Made by a program: the position numbers and the translations under genes. Positions 49,271 to 60,336 of a stretch of DNA of 64,000 nt are shown here, in pieces. Source of the DNA: Gonatopus flavifemur (lineage: Eukaryota; Arthropoda; Insecta; Hymenoptera; Dryinidae); NCBI GenBank assembly GCA_018340375.1, contig JAFFJZ010000003.1, forward strand, positions 13,020,001 through 13,084,000, written 5' to 3'. A model generated the notes under the pieces. The model was not told the origin of the DNA, ran no database searches, and worked only from the letters and a program-made list of their open reading frames with translations. Each line of letters starts with the position of its first letter. The stretch's first letter is position 1.

Positions 49271-50014
49271 CTTTTGTTTAATTTTTCAAAATAAAGTTCG
49301 AAATATTAAGAATCAAGACGTACCATAAAACAAAGAATTAATGTAGAGAGCTCAGCATATGACGGGAAGCTACCCTGCCGAATCTCCTCAGACTATACGT
49401 TTAATACTGTGCCAGTTACGAAACTGTTTTGCAATTGTGATTCTTCTTCGTGTGAAGGAATTCTTACTCTTCACGTTACCACGCTATATCCATCCTTACT
49501 TGTATTCTACTGCATGCACGAATATTTCACATGACAGTGGTTGCTGTACGATCCTACTGTTCATTTTTTCACATACATAAGTAACTCTTTTATCATCTTC
49601 CACAATCCTCTCTTTTGTTTATCCGAGTATTGACATTCGGCAAAGTAAAAATTCACAGCTCAAAAAATGTTACATCCACTGATTTTGCAACTTTATTCCA
49701 CTTTTGATTCGAACGTCAAGTGAAATTCGAAATGTTCTAATGGAAATTCCTGACAACCGATTTCGAAATTGTTCAAACAGCGATAACAATTATACGACAA
49801 AAGTTGATATCTGAAAACAAAAAGATGTTACGTATCGATGGGAATTGATGTACCGAGAAGGATGTATTTTTCCACTCCACTTTGGAGAAACTTTTTCCCA
49901 TATCCCAAGGCTTTTCGTATAGCGGTGGTAGTCTCAGTAGGTAAAGTATCGTTGCGAGAAAGAGAGACAGAGCGGGTGGAGAGGTTGATTTAAGCTGCCA
50001 GACATTAGCACCTC

Positions 50015-50050
50015 GTGTCGTCGTCGTCGTTGCCGTCTTCGTCGTCGTCA
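50015..50050. repeat. (GTC)n microsatellite
   Basis: Two GTC arrays interrupted by TTGCC and TTC, in GC-rich context. It translates as poly-Ser or poly-Thr depending on strand. Confidence 0.85.
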
Positions 50051-50982
50051 TCCAATCGAGATAGCGAGAAAGAGTTTTGGTGCTATCTTTCCTCCGCTCC
50101 TCCTCGTTGTCTCATGCCACACCTGACTCCTTTTCCTGGCCGCGGGCTACACTTCGTCCTTACACGTTTCCACACCGTTCCCGAAGTTGGACGAGCACCC
50201 GAGAAGGATTCGAACTCAGTTTCGAAACTTTCGCATTTGTCACCCGGACGCGCACGAAGCTTACGCTTCAACCATATTCTCGGAGAATTTTCTCGTCTCT
50301 CATCGCTACCGGTGTGGTGACGTTGGTGTCCTTATTCGCCCGAAGGGATGGAGGGGTGAAGCTTTTCGCGCGAGTTGAAATTCGTTTTCCGTGATAGACT
50401 TCCAGCAGAACTTTCCATACGTACACATTATACATACCAGAAACGAGTTGATGTTTTTATTTTTTCTATGCATACATTATGATGCTTTTGAAAATTCTCC
50501 CTCGCATTGTTATGAAGTACCTCCATCCAGTTGAAATTATTGTCTAGATTCACGCATGCATGGAAAATGTTCCTCTCTGTGTAAATTTCATTCTGCACCA
50601 TTCCGCAGAAAATCGCTCCTACGTGGTTGATTAGCTGGCCAGCGCTGTGCATTGGACCGCGCGAAATTTCAACGCGTAAATTTCGACATGTGATGTTTCG
50701 TTCGTGGAAAATTCAATCCTGGAATAGATAATGCCCGTGGTGGTCATAACGAATGCACGTCGTGTTGTGTATCTTCTCTTCTATACATACACCTATACTT
50801 ATCCATACGCCAAAGTTATGAAATGGGATGGATATTCGATATTACATTGACGAATATCGGTACCAAGCGTTTATCGAATATCTATGATAATAATTATGAG
50901 GTTGAACAAAAAAATCCAAGTCGAAGTGAAGTAAAGTACCGAAATGTTGTCTCGATACCCTCGATCTTTTCTCTCATTGTTG

Positions 50983-51019
50983 TCTTCTTTCTTCTTCTTC
51001 TTCTTCTTCTCTTCTTCTT
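50983..51019. repeat. (CTT)n microsatellite
   Basis: About eleven CTT units with two single-base interruptions. Confidence 0.9.
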
Positions 51020-51582
51020 ACTACGACACAGTTGAACTTTAATAAACTTTGGCGAGATATTTACTCACAAAAAGTATATACCTCTATTGGAAAAGTTTTA
51101 CCGTCTGTACCATTGTGCCACTTTCCATCAAATATCTAATTTTTGTCCCGAGATCTCTTTCTGCATCCTTCACAAATAGGATTTTCTTCGACTTTATTAC
51201 TCTTCACGAAAACTCGACTTTCTCATTGTCGGTGGTGAGAATTCGTATCACTTACACGTGGAATACTGCTTTTTTCATATTTTCACTTTTTTTTTTCCTA
51301 ATCGTATCCAGACATACGGGATTCTCCCTGATCGATGATTCATACAGTCGAATGTTATTCCTATTGACAAAACTGTAACAGCATACGTAACAACGCGAAC
51401 GATGTATCATAAATTTGTTTTTCTTATTTACATAATAATTGCCGTGTCAGGAGGCCATCGTTCAACTATGAACCGATTATTCAAATTGGAATCGAGGTAG
51501 GGAGAGGTCAACTATCCCTTCTTATCATCGGCAATCGCAGTGGTCAATGTTTGCCTTGGAGGCCTCGATAACTGCCCTCCAT

Positions 51583-51611
51583 TCATTCGCTCGCTCATTC
51601 ATTCATTCATC
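51583..51611. repeat. (ATTC)n microsatellite
   Basis: ATTC/GCTC tetranucleotides, with four clean ATTC units at the right. Confidence 0.8.
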
Positions 51612-54600
51612 CGAATTCTATTGTTCCATATTCGTGGATACAAATTACCTGTCATGTATTGAAATTTATGGTTTTGAAATAATAATAGGTCAGGATCGGT
51701 GATTAAAAGAGAATGCAAGGAAGAAAGAGAAAGCGAGATATATCATTTACCTACTAAAATTCCATGTAACATGATATTAAACGTACTTTATTGAAATTCC
51801 CATCTAAAGTACTTGAGAGAAAATGATGCATCGGTGCGGTTTTGAATGCATTTCTTTGATGAACAATTCCAATAGATGAACTTTCATAAACCTTATTCTC
51901 GATTGTACGCTGTAGAAAACAATTGTGAAACCTTTCCCCCAAAAGTGTTTCTATCTTCAGACTGATTTCGAGGACCGAAAGTAATGGGTTCCCCCTCGAA
52001 TATAACACAGCGGGACGAAAATGCTTACTTTCCACCCTAGTGGGGAAAACACTCACTTCCGTCTCGCCGTAGTGAAATGAACTCTGTTAGCTCTGAAATA
52101 TATCAGATGCAAGTTTGTGACGGGAATCGTTAACCACTTTGTCATTCTTTAACTAAGAATTCTATTTCGGATGTCCAAAATTCTTCTTCCAAGAGACAAT
52201 GAATTTTATTTATAACTTATTATTATGATTAATTTGTTGTTTTCATATCCCTTCGATATTGAAACGACCGTTGTTTTCTCTTCACTATTTTATTCATTCA
52301 TTCGAATCCTTTTTCCATTTATTCACCCCCTTGACGCGGAAGAGTACGGCGACGAAGGTCGCGTGGTAAGAATCGCAATGCGCATAAAAACCGAGAAAAC
52401 GAGTCGTATCAATTTCCATGGAAAATCACAGCGGTGAGAAGAAACGCATTGTAAAACGTCAATTAATTCAAAATCCCCAGCTCGATCTTCCTTCATTCGT
52501 CGTTCCACGTTCTTTCGCATCGCATCTGTTTCTAGGTTGAATGTTTGCATATTTTAACGCGGGCGCGTTCGCGTCCGCATAAAATAACGCGTCGTGTTGC
52601 ATGTTAATGGCTGGCACACACGCGTTGCAAAACCAAGAAATTGAAGCAGAAGCTTCGTTTCGAACCGAGTGTCCGTATTCAAATGAGAGCGTCATGAGAG
52701 CGGGAAAGTTCGTCCATCAATTTCTCTTATACTCGAAAAGATTCATCGAAAGACGGAAAAAGAAAAGCTCATTTATTATACGTTCATCATTATTTTGATG
52801 AAATAAAGATCCTTCCTCCCTCGCGGTTTAACGTTCCACTCCATTCAATTTCATAGCGTCCTTGAGAATTCTTGCGATTTGACTTATCTCGAAAGGAAGA
52901 ACTCTATCTTGGTGATCCAATGGAATAACATTCCACGTCACATTTCCCGCAAACCAAGCATTTTCGTGGGGCGGCCTCGTTCAACCATGGCTCATCATTC
53001 AGCTCGTACCATTTTCCTTTTCGAGGATGAACGCGGCACGTGACTGTCGTCATACTTTACTGAAACGAAATTGGCCCGATTCGCACAAGTCCCGTTGCCA
53101 GTTACAAAGCTGCATCATTTTTCCCTGAGACGCTTCGTAAAGCGAAGATTGATAGTCAGACCTTAGTACGGGCACAGCCTACGCGAAGGAGGGATAAAAG
53201 AGAAAAACAAAATATAGCGATGGAGGTATATACCTTGGCATTTTCTCGTTTATCCTCTGTGTATGTGAATCTGAATTTGTAAAGCAAGATGAAGAGATAT
53301 GTATGGAGTATGGACGACGGGAATTTTTCACCGTGTGTGGTACCAAAGATATGATATTTTTATATTTCGCGAATCTTTGATGTCATACAATTTTCCTTCA
53401 AATCCTGATGATGCAATTTTATTCCTATGTAACCTTTGATTGAATTTTGCAACATCAATTTTCAAATATCGATTATCTTTCTCCACTTATGCGACTGAGA
53501 ATGGTTCTGCTTGGAGAACAGTTTACGATTTTGCTTATACCTTTGGAAAAAAACAGTATGTAGTTTCTTTTGTGGACATGAAATACTTTGATTCAGGTTT
53601 TCAAAGCTGAACTGTACAGATTGGTCCCTAGATTTGAGACTTCAGTTGGAATGTCACGAACAGTTCTATACAATAACTTTTGTCGAGTAACTTCATCTAA
53701 ACATCCCTTGTAAAGAGAAGTTGAAGGAAAAAAAATGAAGAATTGATCGATTGTGTTATCGATTGCAAAGAACGATGGGTTTTGAAAATCAATAATCGAA
53801 GCAGCATTCTCTTTGAGAGTGTGTCATTAGACCGATAATAGAAGAAAGTGAAAAACAAGAAGGAAGGATCCAACTTACGGAGAGAAACATGGGAGATCTG
53901 TCTTTGGCAAGATCGCGTAAGACATGGATGTGGACAATGCTTTCTCACCCTTCTCCCTCTCGCTCCCTCTACACTTCCCAGAGGTTTTTACTCGGTGGGA
54001 TATCTTTTCTCCAAGGTTCGACGACATTCCAATTCATCCACGGCTGCCGACTGGCACGCTTTACCACAAACTTCTTCTTTCGTACGATGTCTCTCCTCTT
54101 TCCGTTATTTCCTTTCCCTCCTTGCCACCACTTTTTCCCTTACATTTTACCTTCGTTCAACTTTCGTAGCTTTCATATGGAGTTTATTAGCGAGCTTTAT
54201 CCATCGACTTCTCGATGGTTCGAGGAGTCTCGATATAAAAGCAGCTTTGGAACTTCTGTCACGCGTATAAAGGGGAACGCAAGCTCTCACGAGTGGTCCG
54301 AAAAAGATGGTTAGGGAAAAGAAGAAATAGATAGAGAGACATCCTTGTTAAACCATCTCGATCTTCTTACACGAAACCACAAATAATCGTCCTTTCAGAA
54401 ATTCCAAGACCAACTGTACTCTCCGAATTAATGACGGGGCGTTAAGTTGTTGCCATTGTTTATACTTCAAACTTATCATGAATGCATCTACCGGAAGAAA
54501 GAAGAGTGATATCTCCTGTGCATCATGGAGTGTGTTGTTGCCTCATGCATGGTAGAGAGCTTCGGTCTTCGTGGTTGCGAGCTACCGAACTAATCCTATC

Positions 54601-56198
54601 GTATAACACAACAGAGTTCATTTATAGCCACCTCGAATGTCGACTTTGGAACAAACTCAAGGAGAAACCACGGGTTTTACATTACTCGGAGTCGCATCGG
54701 AGAATCGAGGAGGGATTTGAAAATTTCTCAGGAATAAAAGGGTGCAAATCTTTTATTTGGTTGTAAAATTTCATCTCTGCGAGAAGAAATATCAGTTTTT
54801 CAATTACACGGAAAAGAGACGCTCGCAAGAGATCGTGGAATTATTTATTGAATAGCAAATTTTTCTGCTATAGTCTCTGTTCAAAGTGCAACTCAATTCA
54901 AACCATAAGGAAATTTCGAATGAAAATCACCGAGTTTGATTCTCATTCGTTTAATGTTTGAAAAAATTAGTATCGAGCGATCGTTGAAAATGTAAGTCCC
55001 CCAGAACTTGACATATCGTATCGAGGAAGTAGCATCTTGCGCGAAACTTGATTTTCTCTGGTTTGGATAAAACAAACATCTACGTAAGACACCGCTGAAT
55101 AATTAAACATCGAGTGAGGAATAAGTGATCTTAAGGAGCGAGGGTATAACGTAGACCGTCACTAGTATCTCGTAGAAGGATGAAGCTTTAGGTTTCAGTC
55201 TCGCAGCTGCTACCTCGCACTGTACACAAAAGTAATCATGCTAATGTATTCTCTCGCTTGGATGTCGCGTCAGCCTCTGCCCAGAAGAGAAGAGGTCTAA
55301 GTGAAAGGATTGAGTCAGACAGAGAGGTGTATCGCAAAGTTTATTCTTAAACACGATTAGAATCTCGTTCCCTTTCGTTTCTTCCTCCCTGTCGCCGGCA
55401 GCATTGAGACAAGAGAAAGAGGAGAACGGAAAAGGGAGACGAGGACATCTTGTTTCTTCTATCTATCCACGTTGATTCCATTCCACTCGAGCAGAATAAA
55501 CTTTGGATTAATGATTTTGGAGTGTAGCAGGTAGCGAAGGAACGAATGAGCGAGTGAGTAGTCAACTTTACGATGTAAGACGGTTCTCGTTCGTTCCTCT
55601 TCCCTTCATCTTTAGATTGCTATTACTAGCGAAAGGTATCGCGGTAGTTCGTAAGTAACCTAACCGACTGACGACTCTACCCACCTGGCTAACCTGTGTA
55701 GACTTTCAGGTTCATATAAAGTAGCTGAACATCCTTAACGAGTTTTGAAGTTTTATACGTGTTATATGGTAAGGATTCCTCTTGAGGTGTGAGTTTGAGA
55801 GACAAGTTATCATTCCGAATCACAAGGTTTAAGATTAATTGCTCCATGAAAGACACGAAGTCGATCCAGCCATGAATTAGATACTCGAGTCCCTATCAAA
55901 TTCCGAGATTTCAAATTTTATTTCGTCCCCTAATTTCAATATTTGCCTAATTTCAACCAAAATTCAAACCGTCAGTCCTCATTCTTCACCAAAGGCTGCT
56001 TATTAACTACTTTGCATAATTCATATTCAACTCGAGGAGTTTTGGAAATCTTGTAGCTAATCCAACTCTCCGCAACTTGACAAAATCCGCTTTCCATTTA
56101 TCAGATTTCATGAATTCGATTATCATGCTAACGAATTATATTCAAAAGTATCGGTATAGAAAACTTGTATGAGAACACAAAATATCTGCAGTATGGGA

Positions 56199-56209
56199 GG
56201 GGGGGGGGG
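56199..56209. repeat. G11 homopolymer
   Basis: GGGA followed by eleven G. This is the longest G run in the window. Confidence 0.9.
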
Positions 56210-56528
56210 CTCAACACACAGGAACGAAGCCTACAATGCAGCGAAGACAAAAGAAGAAAGAAAACGAATGGTAAGGATGAAACGAACTTGCATTCTAGTT
56301 TTCTAAAGGTGGTACTCGAGGACATTCCTCCTCCACAGCACGAGCGCGGACGAATGAACATGAGAATAGAGGGTTGTTCGGGATAGCCGCAATGAAGTTG
56401 AATTTCGCCAGAGGGTTATAGATACCGTTGGAAAAGGAATATGTATTCCGTCTGTTTCATCACCTTTTGTCTCCTGACGTTCCATCTTTTTTGTTTCCAG
56501 TAAAAATCACTTCACACACACAAGGTTA

Positions 56529-56557
56529 CACCGATACGTGTTATACCCGTATCGGTG
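56529..56557. repeat. 10-bp perfect hairpin
   Basis: CACCGATACG (56529-56538) pairs exactly with CGTATCGGTG (56548-56557), around a 9-nt loop. Confidence 0.75.
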
Positions 56558-56610
56558 CATCGTGGCACTGTTTGCATTCCCTACCACCGTCAAAGTGCGA
56601 AGGTGCAGAC

Positions 56611-56627
56611 ATATATATATATATATA
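56611..56627. repeat. (AT)n microsatellite
   Basis: Eight AT units. Confidence 0.9.
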
Positions 56628-57212
56628 CGTATCTATATCCATACCGAGAAAATGACGGTTATGAGAAAGGAAGAGAATGAAAAAAAAGAAAAAGGAGAGA
56701 GAGGAAATCCTGGCTTCGACTCAAACGAACTCAGAATGTACCCTCCGGTTATAAAAGCGATTTTGTTATACGGCGCGCATATAGATACGTACGTACTGAT
56801 TTTAATTCACATCCATTGTCGAGAGCAACATATAGAGAAAAAAATTGCTCGTGGCGAGAGGAAATGAGGGACGTCGCGTTACGTTTGGTGAATATACGGG
56901 TATGTGTATGTATATATGTATATGGATACATATAAGAATGTGCAGGAACAATATATTTTAGTCTGTTTACAAAACGATTGAAAAATTCACCCGATGGGTT
57001 GATTTTTCGAGGTTTTTCAGAGATTTTATTCATCGATAAGAGAATTACAGGGGTTGATAAATTTTATTCCAAGGATAAACTTGTTCTCAGCATTCATACT
57101 GAAATGACAGATATTAATATCGAACTCTTCATTATCTCCGACTGAAAAGACTGTTAAAAACAGGCAAACTGATGATATCAATCGATAATATATTCCGAAT
57201 GACATCGGGAGG

Positions 57213-57342
57213 TTTTCTGAACGTTCAGAAAACGTCCAGATAAGATCCCAAAACGTTCTAAAAGATTTAAAAAAATGTTCTGTGATATTCAATTTATGTC
57301 CACCTTGCGACGTTCTGGGGACATGTTCAAGAAAAAAGTCAA
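57213..57342. repeat. AACGTTC-type degenerate repeat starting with a 20-bp perfect palindrome
   Basis: TTTTCTGAACGTTCAGAAAA (57213-57232) is a perfect palindrome. It is followed by AACGTCC, AACGTTC and GACGTTCTGGGGACAT words up to the CCCTAACAGCACA repeat. The words resemble those at 57480-57642 and in the 9.8-kb element. Likely the flank or body of one old repeat family. Boundaries are unclear. Confidence 0.5.
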
Positions 57343-57455
57343 TCCCTAACAGCACATCCCCCGACTTTCACGTCGCATCCCCGTGGACTCCACGTGGATA
57401 GAACGTGGATGAACGGAGATTCCACGCAGAGGCAACGTAGAGGCGATATTACGCA
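57343..57455. repeat. CCCTAACAGCACATC repeat, copy A (uninterrupted)
   Basis: Begins TCCCTAACAGCACATCCCCC and continues through ACGTCGCATC..CGTGGACTCC, GGATAGAACGTGGATGAACG, GAGATTCCACG and AGGCAACGTAGAGG. All these blocks recur in the same order and orientation in copy B at 58262-58700, where a MITE splits them. Internally it repeats CGTGGA-type words. Confidence 0.8.
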
Positions 57456-57644
57456 TATGTTTGTGAAGGTTAGTTTTCATGAAAGTACGTTTGGGAAATG
57501 TATCGAGAACGTCCCGTGGTAGATTAAAAAGACGTACTGGGGACGTATTCAGGTTCATAAAAAATGAACGTTCTCTGAACGTATTTAAACCTACTCCACG
57601 AAGACGAAGCGCGCAGAACTAAGGTTATGTTTCTAAAACGTCCA
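57456..57644. repeat. Degenerate AACGT/ACGTCC repeat tract
   Basis: It carries GAACGTCCCGTGG, GACGTACTGGGGACGTA, GAACGTTCTCTGAACGT and AAACGTCC words at irregular spacing. It looks like the continuation of the repeat surrounding copy A. No coding frame. Confidence 0.45.
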
Positions 57645-58010
57645 CCCTGATGGGCTACTGAGACAAATGGTGGACATTGGATGAATGTCCGAAATTTTAA
57701 GCAGGTGGACATCGGTTGGACAACAACTGGACAACGATTGGACATTGCGAGACAGTTTTGGATGCGTTTCAGACATGCCAGGACACGCTAGACAAATCAT
57801 GGACACTTTTCGGACATACAGATAAGAAGGTTCAGACGCGTTTTGGACAAACGATAGACATTGAATTCGACTTTGTCTAGAATTTTGAATGAATGGACAT
57901 AAACAGACATCGTGGACATGTTTTGGACAATATTCAGACATATTTGGACATCATAGACTCTTTTCTGACAAAGTTTGGATGTCCCAAGCTTGTCCATTCG
58001 CCCATCAGGG
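57645..58010. mobile_element. 366-bp TIR element with TGGACA minisatellite interior
   Basis: It starts CCCTGATGGGC (57645-57655) and ends GCCCATCAGGG (58000-58010), an 11-bp perfect TIR, with looser similarity continuing inward. The interior consists of degenerate TGGACA/AGACAT words, more than twenty occurrences. CA lies on both flanks and may be a 2-bp target duplication. There is no ORF of its own; frames through it are repeat translation. The superfamily is not assignable. Confidence 0.75.
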
Positions 58011-58261
58011 CAGAGGACTTCCAATGCTATTTGGGATATAAAATTATATACAACCGTGGTTTTTTTGATTCAAGATGTGAAATAGAAAGGTTTTTTGGAA
58101 TTGTACTCGCGCCACGAGCCTCTGAATTCAAATTAAACAACACTGTTGCAGAAATGACTGAAATTCTCAGATTATTACATATGTTCACGGAGAAAAATGT
58201 GTATGGTAGAACCAGCAATATAAGCATTGTCAACATTCCATTGCTGGTGATGCAATAATTT
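58011..58261. other. Unique segment ending in a CACGGAG motif and hairpin
   Basis: The plus frame from the preceding element stays open to 58258, and the last 75 or so codons (from about 58030) have an ordinary composition but no recognisable family. At 58188 the sequence CACGGAGAAAAATG matches the terminus of the long-hairpin element at 24819. It is followed by ACCAGCAAT/ATTGCTGGT (58211-58219, 58240-58248), so a truncated copy of that or a related element may end here. Confidence 0.35.
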
Positions 58262-58700
58262 GTTCCCTAACAGCACATCCACCGATTTCTACGTCGCATC
58301 TGCGTGGACTCTACGTGAATAAATGGTGGACGTGGATAGAAAGTGGCCCTGTCGAAAAGATCTCATAAATTCTAATGAATTCTAGTTATTTCTAGAACAG
58401 GAACCGCGCATGAAATCTAGTACACACACTTGATTTTATACAGTTTTATGAGATTTTGCAAGAGGTCCTAATTGAATCTCATAAAGTGCTCATATAATTT
58501 TTGCATTCTCATATGAAATCATATAAAACCCATAAGTTCCAGGACAGAAACCGCATATAGACTGATGAAAACTTGTTGAAATTCATATAAACTGATGAGA
58601 TTTATATATAAGAATGTATGGGACTTTTTCAACAGGGGGATGAACAAAGATTCCACGTGGAGGCAACGTAGAGACAACGTAGAAATGTTCGATGCTGTAC
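58262..58700. repeat. CCCTAACAGCACATC repeat, copy B (split by a MITE)
   Basis: The left part, 58262-58346, matches copy A from TCCCTAACAGCACATCC to GGATAGAAAGTGG. The right part, 58638-58700, resumes with ATGAACAAAGATTCCACG and GGCAACGTAGAGAC. The intervening 291 bp is a separate element. Copy A preserves the junction as one continuous sequence. Confidence 0.8.
58347..58637. mobile_element. 291-bp MITE nested in copy B
   Basis: The ends are CCCTGTCGAAAAG (58347-58359) and the reverse complement of CCCTGTTGAAAAA (58625-58637). They match at 19 of the first 24 positions. Comparison with uninterrupted copy A (GTGGATGAAC) gives the insertion point and an apparent 2-bp GG target duplication (58345-58346 and 58638-58639). 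The interior is AT-rich with repeated CTCATA/TCATATAAA words and two related GGAACCGCGCATG / AGAAACCGCATATAG segments. There is no ORF. Confidence 0.85.
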
Positions 58701-59187
58701 GGGTTGTTCGTACAGCAACAGCACATTGTTTTGTCAACAAGAATTGTATTACGCAAAATTAATGGTCAAAATGGCAATATGAGTTGCTATTCCAACTCAC
58801 AATAAACATTGTTTATTTGACAACACAATATCAAGCAGCGACAACAATAGGTATCACAGAGTTAACAAAACAAATTGTCGTAACAAGATCCATTTATTGT
58901 CAAGACATGGGAGAAATTAATTTTGATCCACTTCAGGAGACAGTTAAAAATGATATACATTCTTATACAAACCCTTCTTCGATGAAGTTTTTCTTAAATT
59001 CACAAACATGAAAATCAATCCCAGGAATTGATAAACCTCACATATGTAAGTTTAACAAACAAATTTGACGAGTTTCATTCGTTTCTGAAAAAATTCCTGT
59101 GATTCAAATCCCAATTCACTAATTCAATATGTACAATTTTATGTCTTGAATATATTCTTATCGTTAACTCTGAACAAAGTCGAGGTT
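58701..59187. other. Unique AT-rich segment
   Basis: It contains a 75-codon plus-strand frame (58784-59011) of ordinary composition that I cannot assign. It lies between repeats and could be flanking host DNA or the decayed inside of a larger element. Confidence 0.4.
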
Positions 59188-59295
59188 TGCCATAAATGGT
59201 AATTTAAGTACTCAGTTACCATCTTGGAGATCTGCTGATGCAATGAAGGCTCTATTTCCCACATGGAGGACCCGGGTTCGAATCTCGCTAAGGCA
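59188..59295 (+). other. tRNA-like / tRNA-derived SINE relic
   Basis: GGGTTCGAATCTCG (59276-59289) matches an RNA polymerase III B box at almost every position. It sits in a T-arm-like context whose stem pairs in four of five positions. TAAGGCA after it can pair with TGCCATA (59188-59194) in six of seven positions, as an acceptor stem would. TGGTAA/TTACCA at 59197-59220 could be a D-arm. The 108-nt span is long for a tRNA, the A box is poor and I could not place an anticodon, so a pseudogene or the head of a degenerate SINE is more likely than a working tRNA. Confidence 0.35.
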
Positions 59296-59497
59296 ACTTT
59301 CCAACATTGCAATTTACAATCACCTTTCCTTCACATATGAATCAAACCACATCGTAAAAGAAGTTTTGTAGGGATAAATTCGGATGAGGAATTTTTTCCC
59401 TCGGTCGAAAGTAATATTCTTCAAATAGGTGAATATGAATTATTGATATAATAACCACATGATATTGCAAAATTGAATATTTCAATCGTTAATAATG
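59296..59497. other. Short AT-rich spacer
   Basis: Nothing distinctive is seen. If the preceding feature is a SINE head, its body would lie here, but no poly-A or simple-repeat tail is visible. Confidence 0.4.
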
Positions 59498-60298
59498 TTG
59501 ACAATATAATATCGTTGCCAGTTCAGCAATAGTGACGGTCATATTTTGACGATATTCATTTTGGGTTCCCATGTGTGTATGGACCAAGCCTGGCACAAGA
59601 CCTGCCGAGACTTGTCTTGAACAATTGACCAAACTTGGCCCAGGCTTGGGAATGATAAGATCGGGACAAGCTTGGGCCAGTGGTTCTGCCAGGCCCGGTC
59701 CAATTCATCTACCAAGCATCAACCAATGCTTCTTTGATCGCAGATATGAATGAAAAAAGTAATTGATTCATATTCCATGATTTTCATGACTTTCTCCCTC
59801 CTTAAAACGATCGTTTTAAAATAATTCATGTACGGTACTCTGGAAGAGAAAGTCATGAACTGAAATATGAATCAATTACTTTTTTCATCCATATCTGCGA
59901 TCAAAGAAGCATCGGTTGATGCTTGGTAAATGAATTATAGTGTGTAGGATTAATTATCACAGGAAGATCGAGCCAGCCCTGGGCCGATGGTTAATCTTCA
60001 GCCATTGTAAATTCGATTGAAATTATTTCATTGAAAATTCCATTGAAAAACGAATGCTCGATTTTTACAATTGTGCCAAGCTTGTACCAAATGTAGTGAC
60101 CATTTCAAGAATATTAACAAATTTACCATGACTGACTATCCATTGGGAACAACGGGACAGTCATGGAATAATATTGGGCCAATTGTTTTTCACGGAGGTT
60201 TGTTTCTGACACATGTGCCAACCTTGGGACAAGCTTGGGTTTTTTTCGATCTTGGCAATACCTGCATGGGTTGATATATAACAATATTTCATTGTCAA
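59498..60298. mobile_element. Composite element with CTTGGGCC-type minisatellite
   Basis: The left border TTGACAATATAATATCGTTG (59498-59517) matches the reverse complement of 60279-60298 at 16 of 20 positions. Inside both ends are degenerate CCAAGCTTGG/CTTGGCCCAGG words (59583-59700 and 60071-60240). A separate long-arm palindrome lies in the middle. CAGCAATA also occurs just inside the left border and just outside the right. The borders are tentative. No ORF of note. Confidence 0.4.
59702..59936. mobile_element. 235-bp foldback MITE nested in the composite element
   Basis: The arms, about 95 bp each, are inverted copies with high identity. AATTCATCTACCAAGCATCA (59702-59721) opposes TGATGCTTGGTAAATGAATT at the right end, and both carry CTTCTTTGATCGCAGATATG and AAAAAGTAATTGATTCATAT. 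The centre includes the perfect 18-bp palindrome TTAAAACGATCGTTTTAA (59802-59819). There is no ORF. A transcript would fold into a long hairpin. Confidence 0.85.
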
Positions 60299-60336
60299 TG
60301 CAGCAATATGATTGTTAGTTTTTGTCTCCGTGTTCT

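Larger units (their letters stand above)
49147..57212. other. Long non-coding stretch with GC-rich islands
   Basis: Eight kilobases without a supported gene. GC- and CpG-richer islands lie at about 49980-50390, 51470-51600, 52330-52720, 52940-53180, 53880-54310, 55100-55700 and 56180-56860. Several are open in two or three frames at once, up to 141 codons at 53889-54314, with Ser/Phe/Leu-rich or Arg-rich peptides that I cannot assign. A hairpin GACTTCTCGA/TCGAGGAGTC (54206-54229) is followed immediately by TATAAAAG at 54234-54241. Confidence 0.5.

Noticed and set aside
50200..50215. B-box-like GGATTCGAACTC
   Set aside because: No A box or pairing arms lie nearby.
53848..54314. Two overlapping plus-strand ORFs of 140 and 141 codons
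   Set aside because: They overlap in different frames over a pyrimidine-rich stretch, with Ser/Phe/Leu/Pro-dominated peptides. Composition explains the lack of stops, and no motif is recognised.
55640..55720. Telomere-like CCTAA words
   Set aside because: Only isolated words, no tandem TTAGG array.
57893..58258. 121-codon plus ORF
   Set aside because: The first third is translation of the TGGACA repeat and of the element terminus, so the start is not real. The remainder is mentioned only as an open segment.
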